From assembly GCA_017405085.1 (NCBI GenBank), contig JAFRBB010000034.1, positions 1 through 62,226 of the forward strand: a stretch of 62,226 nucleotides of DNA, written 5' to 3'. The translations under genes and the position numbers were made by a program. Position 1 is the first letter of the stretch; every line of letters starts with the position of its first letter. Shown here piece by piece: positions 25,701 to 34,985 of the stretch. The notes beneath the pieces were generated by a model that saw nothing but the letters and a program-made list of their open reading frames with translations, made no database searches and had not been told where the DNA came from. Source of the DNA: Eubacteriaceae bacterium (GTDB lineage: Bacteria; Bacillota; Clostridia; Eubacteriales; Eubacteriaceae).

Positions 25701-26482
25701 TCCCTGTTTTCCCCGGCACCAATTGCGAATATGACACGGTCAAAGCTTTTGAGCGGGCAGGGGCATCTTGCGAAACCGTCGTCTTCAACAATCGCAGTTC
25801 ACAGGCCATCGACGCGTCGGTTGATCAAATGGTCAAGGCCATTGGCAACGCGCAAATGATCATGCTCCCCGGAGGATTCAGCGCCGGCGATCAGCCCGAC
25901 GGCTCCGGAAAATTCATCGCGGCGGTATTTAGAAACCCGAAAATCGCCGACGCGGTGATGAAGCTGTTAAAATCTCGAGACGGATTGATGCTCGGCATTT
26001 GCAACGGCTTCCAAGCTCTTGTCAAACTTGGCCTTTTGCCCGACGGCGAAATCAAACCTTTGACACCGGATATGCCAACGCTGACCTACAACACCATCGG
26101 CAGACATATATCGGCGATGCCCGTCACGAAAGTCGTCTCCAATCTTTCACCCTGGCTTGCGGGAGCAAAGCTTGGCGGCCTTTACCGCGTACCCGTCTCC
26201 CACGGCGAAGGACGGTTCGTGGCAAATGACGCGGTGATCCGGCGCCTCATTGAAAACGGGCAAATCGCTACCCAATATGTTGATTTTGACGGCAACGCGA
26301 CGATGGACGGCGCCTACAATCTCAACGGCTCTGTTTACGCCATCGAAGGAATTACCAGCGCTGACGGCCGCATATTGGGCAAAATGGGACACAGTGAACG
26401 CATCGGCCGGGGCTTATACCAAAATATTCCCGGGGAAAACGATCAAAAGATCTTTGAGTCCGGCGTGAACTATTTTAGTTAA
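22766..26482 (+). CDS. purL: Phosphoribosylformylglycinamidine synthase, single chain
   Basis: A 1238-residue enzyme for the fourth step of IMP synthesis (FGAR + Gln + ATP to FGAM). The N-terminal PurS-like region, FGAM synthetase core (SDHCRHTTF, FKNETHNHPT, GGKDSMSG) and C-terminal class I glutaminase (catalytic Cys at about residue 1079 in GICNGF, then SHGEGRF) are all present. This long one-chain type is common in Clostridia, in place of separate PurS/Q/L. AGAAGGTGAG precedes the ATG. It heads the purine cluster under its own promoter. Confidence 0.97.
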   Translation: MIKRFYVEKKPGFKTKAKALAAVFRNVLNLTELKDLRIAYRYDVEALSDDVMTQVVNVIFSEPNVDDVYEDTLPVDADETIFAIEYLPGQYDQHGDFAAQCTQIIAGHKPLIKVAQCVVLRGDLTEEDVNKIKEYMINPVDSMETSLDARDSLTDAVKEPEAVETVTGFIHFSDEQLNELSKKMGFAMSEDDLRFVRRYFSEDEKRDPTVTELRVIDTYWSDHCRHTTFSTHLSNIDFERGPINEGIEEAFARYDATRDALFGEDTDRPMTLMDLGTIGAKAVKARGLLDDLDQSEEINACSVNIKVDHDGSIEDWLLQFKNETHNHPTEIEPYGGAATCLGGAIRDPLSGRAYVYQAMRLTGAGDVTAPIADTLPGKLPQRKISEEAAAGYSAYGNQIGLATGQVFEVHDPGFLAKRMEVGAVIAAVPKDQVRRERPAPGNVVLLVGGRTGRDGCGGATGSSKAHTEASIFESGAEVQKGNPVEERKIQRLFRNPELSRMIIRCNDFGAGGVSVAIGELADSLDIDLDKVPKKYEGLDGTELAISESQERMAVVVDAKDAERFIALGDSENLEVTPVAVVTDTGRLRMTWRGDTILDLSRAFLDTNGADQTTDVLVKEPAPFDDFKPSGDIKKRTFDLLSDLNVAGQKGLGEMFDSTIGAGTVTMPYGGKYCLSPQDGMAAKIPVEHGDTSTVSIMTYGYNPVLAKQSPFHGAASAVVESLAKTVAMGGDYHDARLSFQEYFERLGKDPVKWGKPFAALLGAFEAQDALGVAAIGGKDSMSGTFEELTVPPTLISFAVCTADINHVVTGELKQAGSKLYRFAVKRDQNGMIDYDSVKACFDSVTALITEGKVLSARAVGQYGMMAEVLKAAFGNQIGVRFDDRVTEEDLFAPAPGDLIIETREDIEGALFVGMTTEDRQVSAADTVMDLNELTAAWQKPLWDIYPETAEAPGEAKNAMYDRGPVIASSASFATPRVFIPVFPGTNCEYDTVKAFERAGASCETVVFNNRSSQAIDASVDQMVKAIGNAQMIMLPGGFSAGDQPDGSGKFIAAVFRNPKIADAVMKLLKSRDGLMLGICNGFQALVKLGLLPDGEIKPLTPDMPTLTYNTIGRHISAMPVTKVVSNLSPWLAGAKLGGLYRVPVSHGEGRFVANDAVIRRLIENGQIATQYVDFDGNATMDGAYNLNGSVYAIEGITSADGRILGKMGHSERIGRGLYQNIPGENDQKIFESGVNYFS

Positions 26483-26497
26483 GCAAAACATGTGATC

Positions 26498-26531
26498 CGT
26501 CACGTCAATATTGTCGATAGACGTGACGGCT
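26498..26531 (+). terminator. Hairpin between purL and purE
   Basis: CCGTCACGTC pairs with GACGTGACGG across a 13-base loop, followed by a weak CTTTAAAT. A second hairpin, AACGGC/GCCGTT, follows at about 26573-26590. They may cut read-through from purL or act as an attenuator. Confidence 0.5.
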
Positions 26532-26674
26532 TTAAATCAACGTCAAATGAATAAAATAGACGAAAATGATTTAAACGGCTTTTGGCCGTTAAACGGACAA
26601 TCAAGCGAAAATCCGATTCGTCTGTTAAAGACGGACATTTCGCGCGATTAGTAAACAATCAAAAAGGAGAAAAC

Positions 26675-27169
26675 ATGGCAAAAGTAGCTGTCATTATGGG
26701 AAGTGATTCGGATTATGACGTGGTCAAAAAATGTTTGAGCGCTTTGGAGCGATTCGATATCGATTATGAAGCAGAGGTCATTTCCGCTCATCGTAATCCG
26801 GAAAAATTGTTTGACTATGCCAGCGGCGCCGAGGCGCGGGGCATCGAAGTGATCATCGGCGCGGCGGGAAAAGCGGCCCACTTACCCGGGGTCATTGCCG
26901 GTATGACACCGCTGCCTGTTATCGGTATTCCTATCAAGACGTCTTTTCAAGGCGGGATGGACTCATTGCTTTCCATTGTGCAGATGCCCTCAGGGGTCCC
27001 TGTGGCAACGGTAGCCGTCAATGGTGCCGAGAACGCCGGGATTCTCGCGGCGCAAATTCTTTCGGTGAAATATCCCGAGCTTCGCGCCAAGATGAAAGCG
27101 TACAAATCGGAACTCAATGATGCGGTCAAAGAAAAAAACAACAATTTACACAAGCTGATGGGCGAATAA
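26675..27169 (+). CDS. purE: 5-(carboxyamino)imidazole ribonucleotide mutase
   Basis: A 164-residue class I-type Pur[13 protein letters not shown], the catalytic histidine in [11 protein letters not shown], and [12 protein letters not shown] are present. The ATG at 26675 (MAKVAV) is chosen over one 31 codons upstream because AAAAAGGAG precedes it and the family starts there. No purK is present in the window, so the N5-CAIR supply, or a CO2-using mode, cannot be judged. purC follows after 13 bases. Confidence 0.95.
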   Translation: MAKVAVIMGSDSDYDVVKKCLSALERFDIDYEAEVISAHRNPEKLFDYASGAEARGIEVIIGAAGKAAHLPGVIAGMTPLPVIGIPIKTSFQGGMDSLLSIVQMPSGVPVATVAVNGAENAGILAAQILSVKYPELRAKMKAYKSELNDAVKEKNNNLHKLMGE

Positions 27170-27182
27170 GGAGGAAATTAGC

Positions 27183-27893
27183 GTGCAAAAATTAGAACAG
27201 CTGTACGAAGGCAAGGCCAAAAAAGTATTTAAAACCGATGACGACAATCTTTACATCATCGAGTACAAAGACGACGCGACCGCAGGCAACGGCGCCAAAA
27301 AAGGAACCATTGCCGGCAAAGGAGTCATCAATAACAAAATGACCGGCATGATTTATGACATGCTCGCCGCCCACGGCATCAAAACCCATTTGGTGGAAAT
27401 CCTGTCCGACAATGAGCAACTGGTCAAAGCTGTGACAATTTTCCCCTTGGAGGTCATCGTGCGTAATACCGCGGCAGGCTCCATCAGCAAACGGGTGGGC
27501 ATTCCCGAAGGAACAGTGTTATCCGAGCCTATTTTTGAGTTTTCCTATAAAAACGATGATTATGACGACCCCTTAATCAACGACGATTATGCCGTTGTCA
27601 TGGGATTGGCCACCCGGGACGAAATTGCCTATATTCGTCAGACAACGCTGAAGATTAACGAAATTCTCAAAGATTTCTTCGCAAAACGCGGTGTCAATTT
27701 AATCGACTTTAAAATCGAGTTCGGTAAAACCGCCGACGGAGAGATACTTTTGGCTGATGAAATTTCCCCGGACACCTGCCGGTTCTGGGACGCGAAAACC
27801 GGTGAAAAATTGGATAAAGACCGTTTTAGACGGGACATGGGCGGCATTGAGGAAGCCTATCGGGAAATGCTTCGCCGCGTCGGAGACGCCTAA
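27183..27893 (+). CDS. purC: Phosphoribosylaminoimidazole-succinocarboxamide synthase
   Basis: A 236-residue SAICAR synthetase of normal length. EGKAKKVF at the N-terminus, the VRNTAAGS motif and the [12 protein letters not shown] active-site signature are present. The start is GTG at 27183 with AAGGAGG spaced 7 bases before it. It ends the purE-purC pair; purF, which usually follows, is absent and purM comes after a 136-base gap. Confidence 0.96.
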   Translation: MQKLEQLYEGKAKKVFKTDDDNLYIIEYKDDATAGNGAKKGTIAGKGVINNKMTGMIYDMLAAHGIKTHLVEILSDNEQLVKAVTIFPLEVIVRNTAAGSISKRVGIPEGTVLSEPIFEFSYKNDDYDDPLINDDYAVVMGLATRDEIAYIRQTTLKINEILKDFFAKRGVNLIDFKIEFGKTADGEILLADEISPDTCRFWDAKTGEKLDKDRFRRDMGGIEEAYREMLRRVGDA

Positions 27894-28029
27894 TAACGGA
27901 CATCCCGTCCACTCCCGGACCGGAATGAGTTGATTTAAGCAAAGCGCGTGAGATCATCCGCGCGCGGCTTTTCTGTTCCGGGCGGACATTTCATACATTC
28001 TCATCACATTGATGATAGAAAGGAAATCC

Positions 28030-29058
28030 ATGACAAAAACCAATGCTTACAAAAAAGCTGGCGTTGATGTTGAGGCCGGCTACGAATCCGTTAGGTTAAT
28101 CAAGGAGGATGTCAAGCGCACCTTCAGCCGTTATGTCCTCTCGGAACTTGGGGGATTCGGCGGTCTCATCGAATTGCCGGAAGGCTATCAAAAACCTGTG
28201 CTCGTCTCCGGTACCGACGGTGTGGGCACCAAGCTGATGATTGCCTTTATGACGGATCGGCACGATACGGTGGGCATCGATTGCGTGGCTATGTGTGTCA
28301 ACGACATTCTCTGCCAGGGAGCGAAACCGCTTTTCTTCTTAGACTACATTGCGTGCGGAAAAAACAATCCCGAAAAAATCGCCGCTATCGTCAAAGGTGT
28401 CGCCGAAGGCTGCGTCCGGGGCGATATGGCTTTAATCGGAGGCGAAACCGCCGAAATGCCCGGTATGTATGCCGAGGACGATTATGATCTCGCGGGATTT
28501 GCCGTCGGGGTGGCGGAAAAGGATAAAATTATCACCGGCGCTGCCATCAAAGCGGGAGATGTGCTCATCGGCCTGCCCTCATCCGGCGTTCATTCCAACG
28601 GGTTTTCTCTTGTTAGAAAAATCGTTTTTGAGGATAACGGATTGGACGTGAACACTCGATCCGAAGCCTTGGGCGGCACCATTGGCGAAGTCCTTTTGAC
28701 GCCGACCAAAATTTACGTTCCGGCCGTTGCGCCGCTCATTGACCGTTATGCCATTGCCGGTATGTGCCATGTGACCGGCGGTGGATTTTACGAAAACATT
28801 CCCCGGATGATTCCGGATGGTCTTTGCGCCAGAATCGACACTTCGGCAATCGTGCCGGTACCGGTTTTCGATTTTCTCAAAGAACTCGGCGATCTTGATA
28901 TTGACGATATGTATCACACCTTCAACATGGGTATCGGCTTTGTGATGGCCATCGACAAAGGCGAAGCCGACGCCGTCATGACGGCCTTAAAAGCCTCGGG
29001 AGAAGCACCGGTGATCCTGGGCGAGGTCACCTCCGGAGAGGAGAAAATCATTTTATGA
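28030..29058 (+). CDS. purM: Phosphoribosylformylglycinamidine cyclo-ligase
   Basis: A 342-residue AIR synthetase. [21 protein letters not shown] and [11 protein letters not shown] are family signatures. The ATG at 28030 follows AAAGGAAATCC; an in-frame ATG at 28009 would lack a ribosome site. Its stop overlaps purN (ATGA), so the two are translated together. Confidence 0.96.
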   Translation: MTKTNAYKKAGVDVEAGYESVRLIKEDVKRTFSRYVLSELGGFGGLIELPEGYQKPVLVSGTDGVGTKLMIAFMTDRHDTVGIDCVAMCVNDILCQGAKPLFFLDYIACGKNNPEKIAAIVKGVAEGCVRGDMALIGGETAEMPGMYAEDDYDLAGFAVGVAEKDKIITGAAIKAGDVLIGLPSSGVHSNGFSLVRKIVFEDNGLDVNTRSEALGGTIGEVLLTPTKIYVPAVAPLIDRYAIAGMCHVTGGGFYENIPRMIPDGLCARIDTSAIVPVPVFDFLKELGDLDIDDMYHTFNMGIGFVMAIDKGEADAVMTALKASGEAPVILGEVTSGEEKIIL

Positions 29059-29672
29059 TGAAAATCGGTGTATTGATTTCCGGCGGCGGCACCAATTTAC
29101 AAGCCGTCATCGATGCGGTTCATGGTAAAAGCGGCGATATTGCTGTCGTCATCTCCAACAAAGCCGACGCCTACGGCCTTGAAAGAGCCCAAAAAGCGGA
29201 TATTCCCACGTCGGTTATCCTTGAGAGCGACTGTGCAGATGTCGATGATTTCAATAAAAAAATGATCGGCGTTTTGAAGGATTACGGTGTGGAACTTGTG
29301 GTGCTGGCGGGATTTATGCGGATTTTAACACCGGCATTTATCGCGGCCTATCCTAATCGCATCGTCAACATTCACCCGGCCTTGATTCCCTCGTTTTGCG
29401 GCGAAGGCTTTTACGGCATGCGTGTGCACCGCGCCATCTTTGAGTACGGGGCGAAGGTCAGCGGTCCGACGGTTCATTTCGTCAACGAGGAGGCCGACGG
29501 CGGTCCGATTATCGCCCAAAAGGCCGTGGCGATTGATGATTGCGACAGTCCTGAAGCCATTGCGGAAACAGTACTTAGGGAAGAGCACAAATTGCTGCCC
29601 TGGGTGGTTGAGCAGATTTGTCTCGGCCGGGTGCACGTTGACGGCAGACTGGTGACGATTGATAAAGCTTGA
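29055..29672 (+). CDS. purN: Phosphoribosylglycinamide formyltransferase
   Basis: A 205-residue formyl-THF-dependent GAR transformylase. SGGGTNLQA binds phosphate; the catalytic Asn-His pair lies in [13 protein letters not shown], with an Asp further on in EEADGGPI. The start codon lies inside the purM end with GGAGAGGAG upstream. The formyl donor can come from the Fhs enzyme encoded at 48094. Confidence 0.96.
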   Translation: MMKIGVLISGGGTNLQAVIDAVHGKSGDIAVVISNKADAYGLERAQKADIPTSVILESDCADVDDFNKKMIGVLKDYGVELVVLAGFMRILTPAFIAAYPNRIVNIHPALIPSFCGEGFYGMRVHRAIFEYGAKVSGPTVHFVNEEADGGPIIAQKAVAIDDCDSPEAIAETVLREEHKLLPWVVEQICLGRVHVDGRLVTIDKA

Positions 29673-29798
29673 TATTGTCCTAAAAATTTACAGCATGAAT
29701 GATTGATTGATCGCGTTGTGTCAACTGCGCAGCGCAAAAAGATATGATTTCACCGATTTCGGTGTCATGACTAACCAAGAAATAACGGAGGAAAAAAC

Positions 29799-31334
29799 AT
29801 GAGAGCATTAATTTCGGTTTCTGATAAAACGGGTGTCGTGGATCTGGCCAAGCGCCTCGCGGCCAAAGGCTGGGATATTTTATCCACAGGCGGCACGGCA
29901 CGGGCGATTCGCGAAGGCGGGGTAGAAGTCAAAGATGTCTCGGAAGTAACGGGCTTTCCGGAATGTCTGGACGGCCGAGTAAAAACACTGCATCCGCTCA
30001 TTCACGGCGGCATTTTGAACATCCGCGATAACGAAGATCACCAAAAACAATGTAAAGAACTCGGCATCGAAAACATCGATCTTCTGGTGATCAATCTTTA
30101 TCCCTTTAAAAACACCATGTTAAAACCCGGTGTCGCTTTTGAGGAATGCATCGAAAACATTGATATCGGCGGACCGACCATGCTGCGTTCGGCGGCAAAG
30201 AATTTCAACGATGTGACGGTTGTCGTTGATCCTGCCGATTACGAAGTGGTTCTTGACGAAATCGAACAGGACGGCTATACAACCTACGAAACCCGCTATC
30301 GTTTAGCGCTGAAGGTATTTCAGACGACGAGCAGTTATGACGCGATGATCGCGGATTTCCTCCGTGCCAAGGTGGACGGTGATATTCTGGCCCAGGATAC
30401 CATCACCCTCACTTATGAAAAAGCACAGGAATTGCGTTACGGTGAAAATCCCCACCAGCGAGCTGCCTTTTACCGTCAGATTACGGGCACCAAAGGCACC
30501 TTGGTCAATGCTGTTCAGCTTCAGGGCAAAGAGCTCTCATACAACAACATCAACGACACCAACGGCGCTTTGGAAGTTTTAAAAGAATACTCCAACGAGC
30601 CGACGGTCGTGGCGGTCAAGCACGCCAATCCCTGCGGTGTGGCGTCGGCAGATACCATTGCCGAAGCTTACAAGAAAGCCTATGAAGCCGATCCGACATC
30701 CATTTTCGGCGGCATCGTCGCGGCAAATCGTGAAATCGACGCGGCGACAGCCGAACAAATGGTCAAGATTTTCTTAGAAGTCATTGTCGCTCCCGGCTTT
30801 ACCGACGAAGCAAAAGAAATCCTCGCGGCCAAACCGAATTTACGTTTGCTGGTCCTTGACGACATTCTTTATCGTGAACCGGGTTACGAATACAAAAAAG
30901 TCATGGGCGGTATGCTTGTGATGGAAACCGACGTCGAATTATTCAGCAAAATGGAAGTGGTGACAGACAGAAAACCGACAGAAAAGGAAATGGAAGATTT
31001 GCTTTTTGCGTGGAAAGCTGTCAAAAACACAAAATCCAACGCCATTACCCTGGCGAAAGATAAATGCATGGTGGCCAACGGACCGGGACAGGTCAATCGT
31101 ATTTGGCCGATGGAAAACTGCGTGGAACACGGCGGCGACAATGTCAAAGGCGCCGTGTTAGCTTCGGATGCCTTTTTCCCCTTTGACGATGTGACAAAAG
31201 CCGCAGCCGCAGCAGGCATCACGGCGATCATTCAGCCCGGCGGTTCCATTCGTGATGAAGATTCCATCAAAGTGTGCAACGAAAACAATATCGCGATGGT
31301 CTTTACCGGTATGCGTCATTTTAAACACTCATAA
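29799..31334 (+). CDS. purH: Bifunctional AICAR transformylase / IMP cyclohydrolase
   Basis: A 511-residue enzyme for the last two IMP steps. The N-terminal MGS-like IMP cyclohydrolase ([20 protein letters not shown]) and the C-terminal AICAR transformylase ([21 protein letters not shown]) are complete. CGGAGG precedes the ATG. The upstream gap holds a small CACCG-ATTT-CGGTG hairpin. Confidence 0.97.
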   Translation: MRALISVSDKTGVVDLAKRLAAKGWDILSTGGTARAIREGGVEVKDVSEVTGFPECLDGRVKTLHPLIHGGILNIRDNEDHQKQCKELGIENIDLLVINLYPFKNTMLKPGVAFEECIENIDIGGPTMLRSAAKNFNDVTVVVDPADYEVVLDEIEQDGYTTYETRYRLALKVFQTTSSYDAMIADFLRAKVDGDILAQDTITLTYEKAQELRYGENPHQRAAFYRQITGTKGTLVNAVQLQGKELSYNNINDTNGALEVLKEYSNEPTVVAVKHANPCGVASADTIAEAYKKAYEADPTSIFGGIVAANREIDAATAEQMVKIFLEVIVAPGFTDEAKEILAAKPNLRLLVLDDILYREPGYEYKKVMGGMLVMETDVELFSKMEVVTDRKPTEKEMEDLLFAWKAVKNTKSNAITLAKDKCMVANGPGQVNRIWPMENCVEHGGDNVKGAVLASDAFFPFDDVTKAAAAAGITAIIQPGGSIRDEDSIKVCNENNIAMVFTGMRHFKHS

Positions 31335-31342
31335 AAAGATTA

Positions 31343-31384
31343 AATCAAACAGTGCCAATTTTCGCGCTGCTTGATTTTCTTCTT
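31343..31384 (+). terminator. Terminator-like hairpin after purH
   Basis: AAATCAA-A-CAG pairs with CTG-C-TTGATTT, followed by TCTTCTTATTT. It separates purH from purD, which may use a promoter in 31385-31520. Confidence 0.6.
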
Positions 31385-31533
31385 ATTTACTTTCGAGAAG
31401 CAGTTAAATATATAAATCGTCATTTCGGATGATGGCCATGTATATGACTGAGAGTTTGTCATTTTGAGCGCTTTCGCCAAGGCCATTTAGATCCGTTTCT
31501 TAAGGTATCATCATTCATTTTGAGAGGTAAAAC

Positions 31534-32790
31534 ATGCGAGTAATGATTATCGGCTCCGGCGGCAGAGAACACGCGATTGCCTGGAAAATTGCGAAAAGTC
31601 CCAAAGTGGACAAGCTGTATTGTGTTCCAGGAAACGGCGGTATGGCGGAGATTTCAGAATGCGTCAACCTTTCGGTGGAAGACATCGACGGCTGTGTTGC
31701 CCTTGCCAAAGAAAAACAGATTGATTTGGTTGTGGTCGGCCCCGAAGTGCCCCTGGTGCTGGGAATGGCCGATGCCATGCAAGCCGAAGGCATCCGTGTT
31801 TTTGGGCCCAACAAAAAATGCGCCCAATTTGAAGGCAGCAAAGCTTTCACAAAAGATTTCTTATATCGGCATCATATTCCGACGGCGGGCTATAAAGAAT
31901 ACATCACTTATGACGAGCTCGTTGCCGACGTGGGCGTTTTCGGTTATCCCATGGTCATTAAGGCTGACGGACTTGCCGCCGGTAAAGGCGTAGTCATTCC
32001 CGAAACCGAAGAAGACGCCAAAGCTGCCATGGCGGAAATGATGCTTGATCGCAAATTCGGAGATGCTGCCGACAAAGTTGTCATTGAAGAGTTTTTGACC
32101 GGCATTGAGGCGTCCATTCTCTGTTTTGTTGACGGAAACACCATTCGGCCGATGGAAAGCGCCAGAGATTATAAACGTGCCTTTGATGGAGATCAAGGCA
32201 CCAACACCGGTGGAATGGGAAATTACTCACCCAATGATCTTTTTGCTGACGAAACGCTTAAAAAACGCATTGAGGATACCATATTAAATCCGATTATCGA
32301 AGGATTTAAATCCGATGGCATGGATTTTGTCGGTGTTCTCTTCATCGGTCTCATGATTAAAGACGGTGAGCCCAAAGTGCTTGAGTTTAACGTTCGTTTC
32401 GGAGATCCCGAAGCCCAGGTTGTTTTACCGAGGATGCAAACAGACTTGGTCGATATCATGGAAGCCTGCATTGATGGAAAGTTATCGGATATAACAATTC
32501 AGTGGAAAAAGGAAGCAGCGGTCACCGTTGTCCTGGCTTCCGGCGGTTATCCCGACAGCTATGCCAAAGGCTATCCGATTTCCGGCATTGACGACGTCGA
32601 AGACTGCGTGGTATTCCATGCTGGAACGGCCATCAAAGACGGAAAGCTTGTGACATCCGGTGGGCGCGTTCTTGCGGTGACGGCACTGGGAGAGACCAAA
32701 GACGATGCAAGAAATACCGTATATGGTCAAATTGACAAAATCAAATTTAAAGACAGTTTTTACCGAAAAGACATTGCGACTGGGAAATAA
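31534..32790 (+). CDS. purD: Phosphoribosylamine-glycine ligase
   Basis: A 418-residue GAR synthetase with ATP-grasp fold. GSGGREHA at the N-terminus, KADGLAAGKGVV for ATP binding and the metal-binding FNVRFGDPEAQ are present. Length is normal. It is the last recognised gene of the cluster; GAGAGG precedes the ATG. Confidence 0.97.
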   Translation: MRVMIIGSGGREHAIAWKIAKSPKVDKLYCVPGNGGMAEISECVNLSVEDIDGCVALAKEKQIDLVVVGPEVPLVLGMADAMQAEGIRVFGPNKKCAQFEGSKAFTKDFLYRHHIPTAGYKEYITYDELVADVGVFGYPMVIKADGLAAGKGVVIPETEEDAKAAMAEMMLDRKFGDAADKVVIEEFLTGIEASILCFVDGNTIRPMESARDYKRAFDGDQGTNTGGMGNYSPNDLFADETLKKRIEDTILNPIIEGFKSDGMDFVGVLFIGLMIKDGEPKVLEFNVRFGDPEAQVVLPRMQTDLVDIMEACIDGKLSDITIQWKKEAAVTVVLASGGYPDSYAKGYPISGIDDVEDCVVFHAGTAIKDGKLVTSGGRVLAVTALGETKDDARNTVYGQIDKIKFKDSFYRKDIATGK

Positions 32791-32920
32791 TTCCTTATAT
32801 CATTCTTGTACAAAGGCAAGAGGCTGTATGAAAAAATGGGCATCTTCTTCAGTAATGTTTAAACTTTGCCACATATAATCACAAACATTAAGAGATAAAT
32901 AACGAAGGAGGTTATTTTTA

Positions 32921-33505
32921 ATGACTTTATTGGATACACTCAATGATTTTGCGAAGAATGTGACGGATTATACCAGCGGCCAATTCGAACTTACAAAGCT
33001 TTATGCCCGCATCAGCGGTTTAAAAAGCGTGATTAAAGAAGCGGAAGAAAAGCTTGGTAAAATTTATTATGAACAGCTGTCTGAAAATGCCGATGATATA
33101 CCCGAAGAAGCAAAAGCACATTTTGATCAGATCAAGCAAACCAAAGAAGACATCGAAGAAATGGAAGCGCGCATTGCTGCGATTAAAGCCGCGGCGGCTA
33201 ATCCGTTGGATCCCGGGAAAAAACGCTGCGAAAATTGCGGTGCTGTCATTTCCGTCAAATCAAAATTCTGTCATGAATGCGGCGCCCAGAATATCGTTCC
33301 CGAAGCCGAACATACGGAAGCGCCCAACGCCGACATTGATCCAGAAAGCGTAGAGGATGTCAGTTTTGATGGGGATGATCAAGAAGAAGCGAAAGCAACT
33401 GACCTTCAAAAAAATGACAATCAAACGGATGACAAAAAGGAAGTCAAAGAAGCTCAACCCGCTGCTGAAGAAAAAGATGATAAAAAAGAAAAAGAAGAAA
33501 AATAA
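32921..33505 (+). CDS. Coiled-coil zinc-ribbon protein with acidic/basic tail
   Basis: A 194-residue protein. Residues 1-85 form a helical coiled coil (SVIKEAEEKLGKIYYEQ, KQTKEDIEEMEARIAAI), then a zinc ribbon CENCG ... CHECG (about 102-122), then a disordered tail rich in Asp, Glu and Lys. The N-terminal layout resembles the DUF4652/zinc_ribbon_2 proteins of Clostridia whose role is unknown. GAAGGAGG precedes the ATG, and TATAAT is seen at 32874-32879. No link to the purine genes is evident. Confidence 0.75.
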   Translation: MTLLDTLNDFAKNVTDYTSGQFELTKLYARISGLKSVIKEAEEKLGKIYYEQLSENADDIPEEAKAHFDQIKQTKEDIEEMEARIAAIKAAAANPLDPGKKRCENCGAVISVKSKFCHECGAQNIVPEAEHTEAPNADIDPESVEDVSFDGDDQEEAKATDLQKNDNQTDDKKEVKEAQPAAEEKDDKKEKEEK

Positions 33506-33520
33506 ATCTGATTTTTATTA

Positions 33521-33554
33521 ATAAAAAAATACAAGAGCAATACTGCCCTTGTAT
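33521..33554 (-). terminator. Bidirectional hairpin, best for the minus strand
   Basis: ATACAAG-A-GCA pairs with TGC-C-CTTGTAT (33529-33554). On the minus strand it is followed by TTTTTTTAT, so it should end the nucleoside-hydrolase transcript. It also lies just after the plus-strand coiled-coil gene. Confidence 0.7.
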
Positions 33555-33569
33555 CTATAAAACATAGAC

Positions 33570-33597
33570 AAAGTCTGGGGCAATCGCTCCGGACTTT
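33570..33597. repeat. 28-bp palindrome, copy 1
   Basis: AAAGTCTGG, 10-base loop, CCGGACTTT. It matches copy 2 at 34891-34918 in 23 of 28 positions; the two flank the nucleoside-hydrolase gene. Confidence 0.7.
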
Positions 33598-33758
33598 GCT
33601 TTAACATGATCTTGTTGTGATATGGGATTTCGTTCATCCGAGAAGCTTAACTTTGAAAAACACGAATCGATTGACTTGCATGCCAAAACATCTTTGAGGA
33701 ACGAACGGTTGTGTTATTTGGTGGCTTTTTAAAGGCTTTACAGGCAAGTGGGCGGAAC

Positions 33759-34814
33759 CTACTTAATGGTTTTCAGATATAAGTTAAAGTAATTAGCCTT
33801 GTCCACATCATTGATCAATGAGACATTATAATCAAAATCGTTTTTTGCCACATCGTAGGTAAAACCTTCTTTGTAAAAAATGACCTCTCCAAAGGTTTCC
33901 CCTTTCGTTGTGATGCAGCTGCCATGGCATTTAACGGTGTCTTTAACAAAATCGGGATTGATGACGCACATCATTGCCAAAGCATCGCAATTCATCACTT
34001 TTCCGGATGATTGATTGGATGCATAAAATTCTCGGATTTTTGAGAAGGAAGCGTCGATAAATTTACCGATTTCGCCGGATTTTTTCAACTTGGCAAACTG
34101 TTCATCGGTCCACATAGCCTCATCACCGCACATATTCAGACCGATTACGGTAATATTAACACCGGAATCCAACATCACCTTGTAAGCATCAGGGTCTGCG
34201 TACACATTAAATTCTGCAACAGGGGAAGCGTTGCCTGAACCAAGTCCGGCCGTACCCATTGACCAAATCATTTTGACCTTTTTCATCGTCTCGGGATCAC
34301 GTTCAATGGCTTTTGCAATATTAGTGGCAGGACCGAGGGAAATGATTTCCACTCCGTTAGGATTTTGCCTCACTGTTTTTAAAATGAAGTCAATGGCATC
34401 CTCAGGCTCAGCCTTTGAGGTCGTTTTGATAAGACCTGCATCGCCCATTCCATCTGAGCCGAAAACGCTTTTGGCTTTAATTTTTTTCCCTTTACAGTTT
34501 TCAGATGAACCTTGATAAACAGGAGCACTATAACCTGCGATTTCGAGTGCCGATAAAGCATTTTTGGTGCTTTGATCTAAATCAACATTGCCAACGAGGG
34601 TGGTGACCCCGAGAATATCAAGTTTTCCGCTTTTGGCAGCAAGTATTAATGCTGAGGCATCATCAGCGCCTGTATCCGTGTCAATGATTACCTTTCTCAT
34701 TTCTTTGGTTGATTGTAACTTATCATTTTGAACTTTACTGCAGGCAGCGGAGAAAACAGGGAATATCAGACACAAAGAGATAATTATAAATGCTTTGAGT
34801 TTCATTTTGTCCAT
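33759..34814 (-). CDS. Nucleoside hydrolase-like lipoprotein
   Basis: A 351-residue secreted lipoprotein. The signal peptide ends in a lipobox FSAAC with Cys25. The mature part is an inosine-uridine nucleoside hydrolase fold with the Ca2+ site DTDTGADDA and a late Asp in NCDALAM. In classic enzymes the late motif is HDP; here the His position is Cys, so chemistry or substrate may differ. Two ATGs (residues 1 and 4) are possible; no strong ribosome site is visible. It would release ribose from external nucleosides. Confidence 0.83.
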   Translation of the reverse strand: MDKMKLKAFIIISLCLIFPVFSAACSKVQNDKLQSTKEMRKVIIDTDTGADDASALILAAKSGKLDILGVTTLVGNVDLDQSTKNALSALEIAGYSAPVYQGSSENCKGKKIKAKSVFGSDGMGDAGLIKTTSKAEPEDAIDFILKTVRQNPNGVEIISLGPATNIAKAIERDPETMKKVKMIWSMGTAGLGSGNASPVAEFNVYADPDAYKVMLDSGVNITVIGLNMCGDEAMWTDEQFAKLKKSGEIGKFIDASFSKIREFYASNQSSGKVMNCDALAMMCVINPDFVKDTVKCHGSCITTKGETFGEVIFYKEGFTYDVAKNDFDYNVSLINDVDKANYFNLYLKTIK

Positions 34815-34890
34815 TTCTTTTTGTTTTTGTCCTAAAATGCATTATTACAAAGTAAGAGCAAAAATCTTTTTGTCTCTTCAGAGCATTGAT

Positions 34891-34918
34891 AAAGTCCGGT
34901 GCAATTATTCCGGACTTT
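34891..34918. repeat. 28-bp palindrome, copy 2
   Basis: AAAGTCCGG, 10-base loop, CCGGACTTT, a perfect 9-bp stem. Same architecture and loop start (GCAAT) as copy 1. It lies downstream of the glycogen operon's last gene and upstream of the nucleoside-hydrolase gene and may act as a terminator on either strand. Confidence 0.7.
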
Positions 34919-34985
34919 TAATCGTTAGATGCTCAAATTTACGATACAATCTACTTTTTTATTTTGATAAAAGATTATTGACTGT

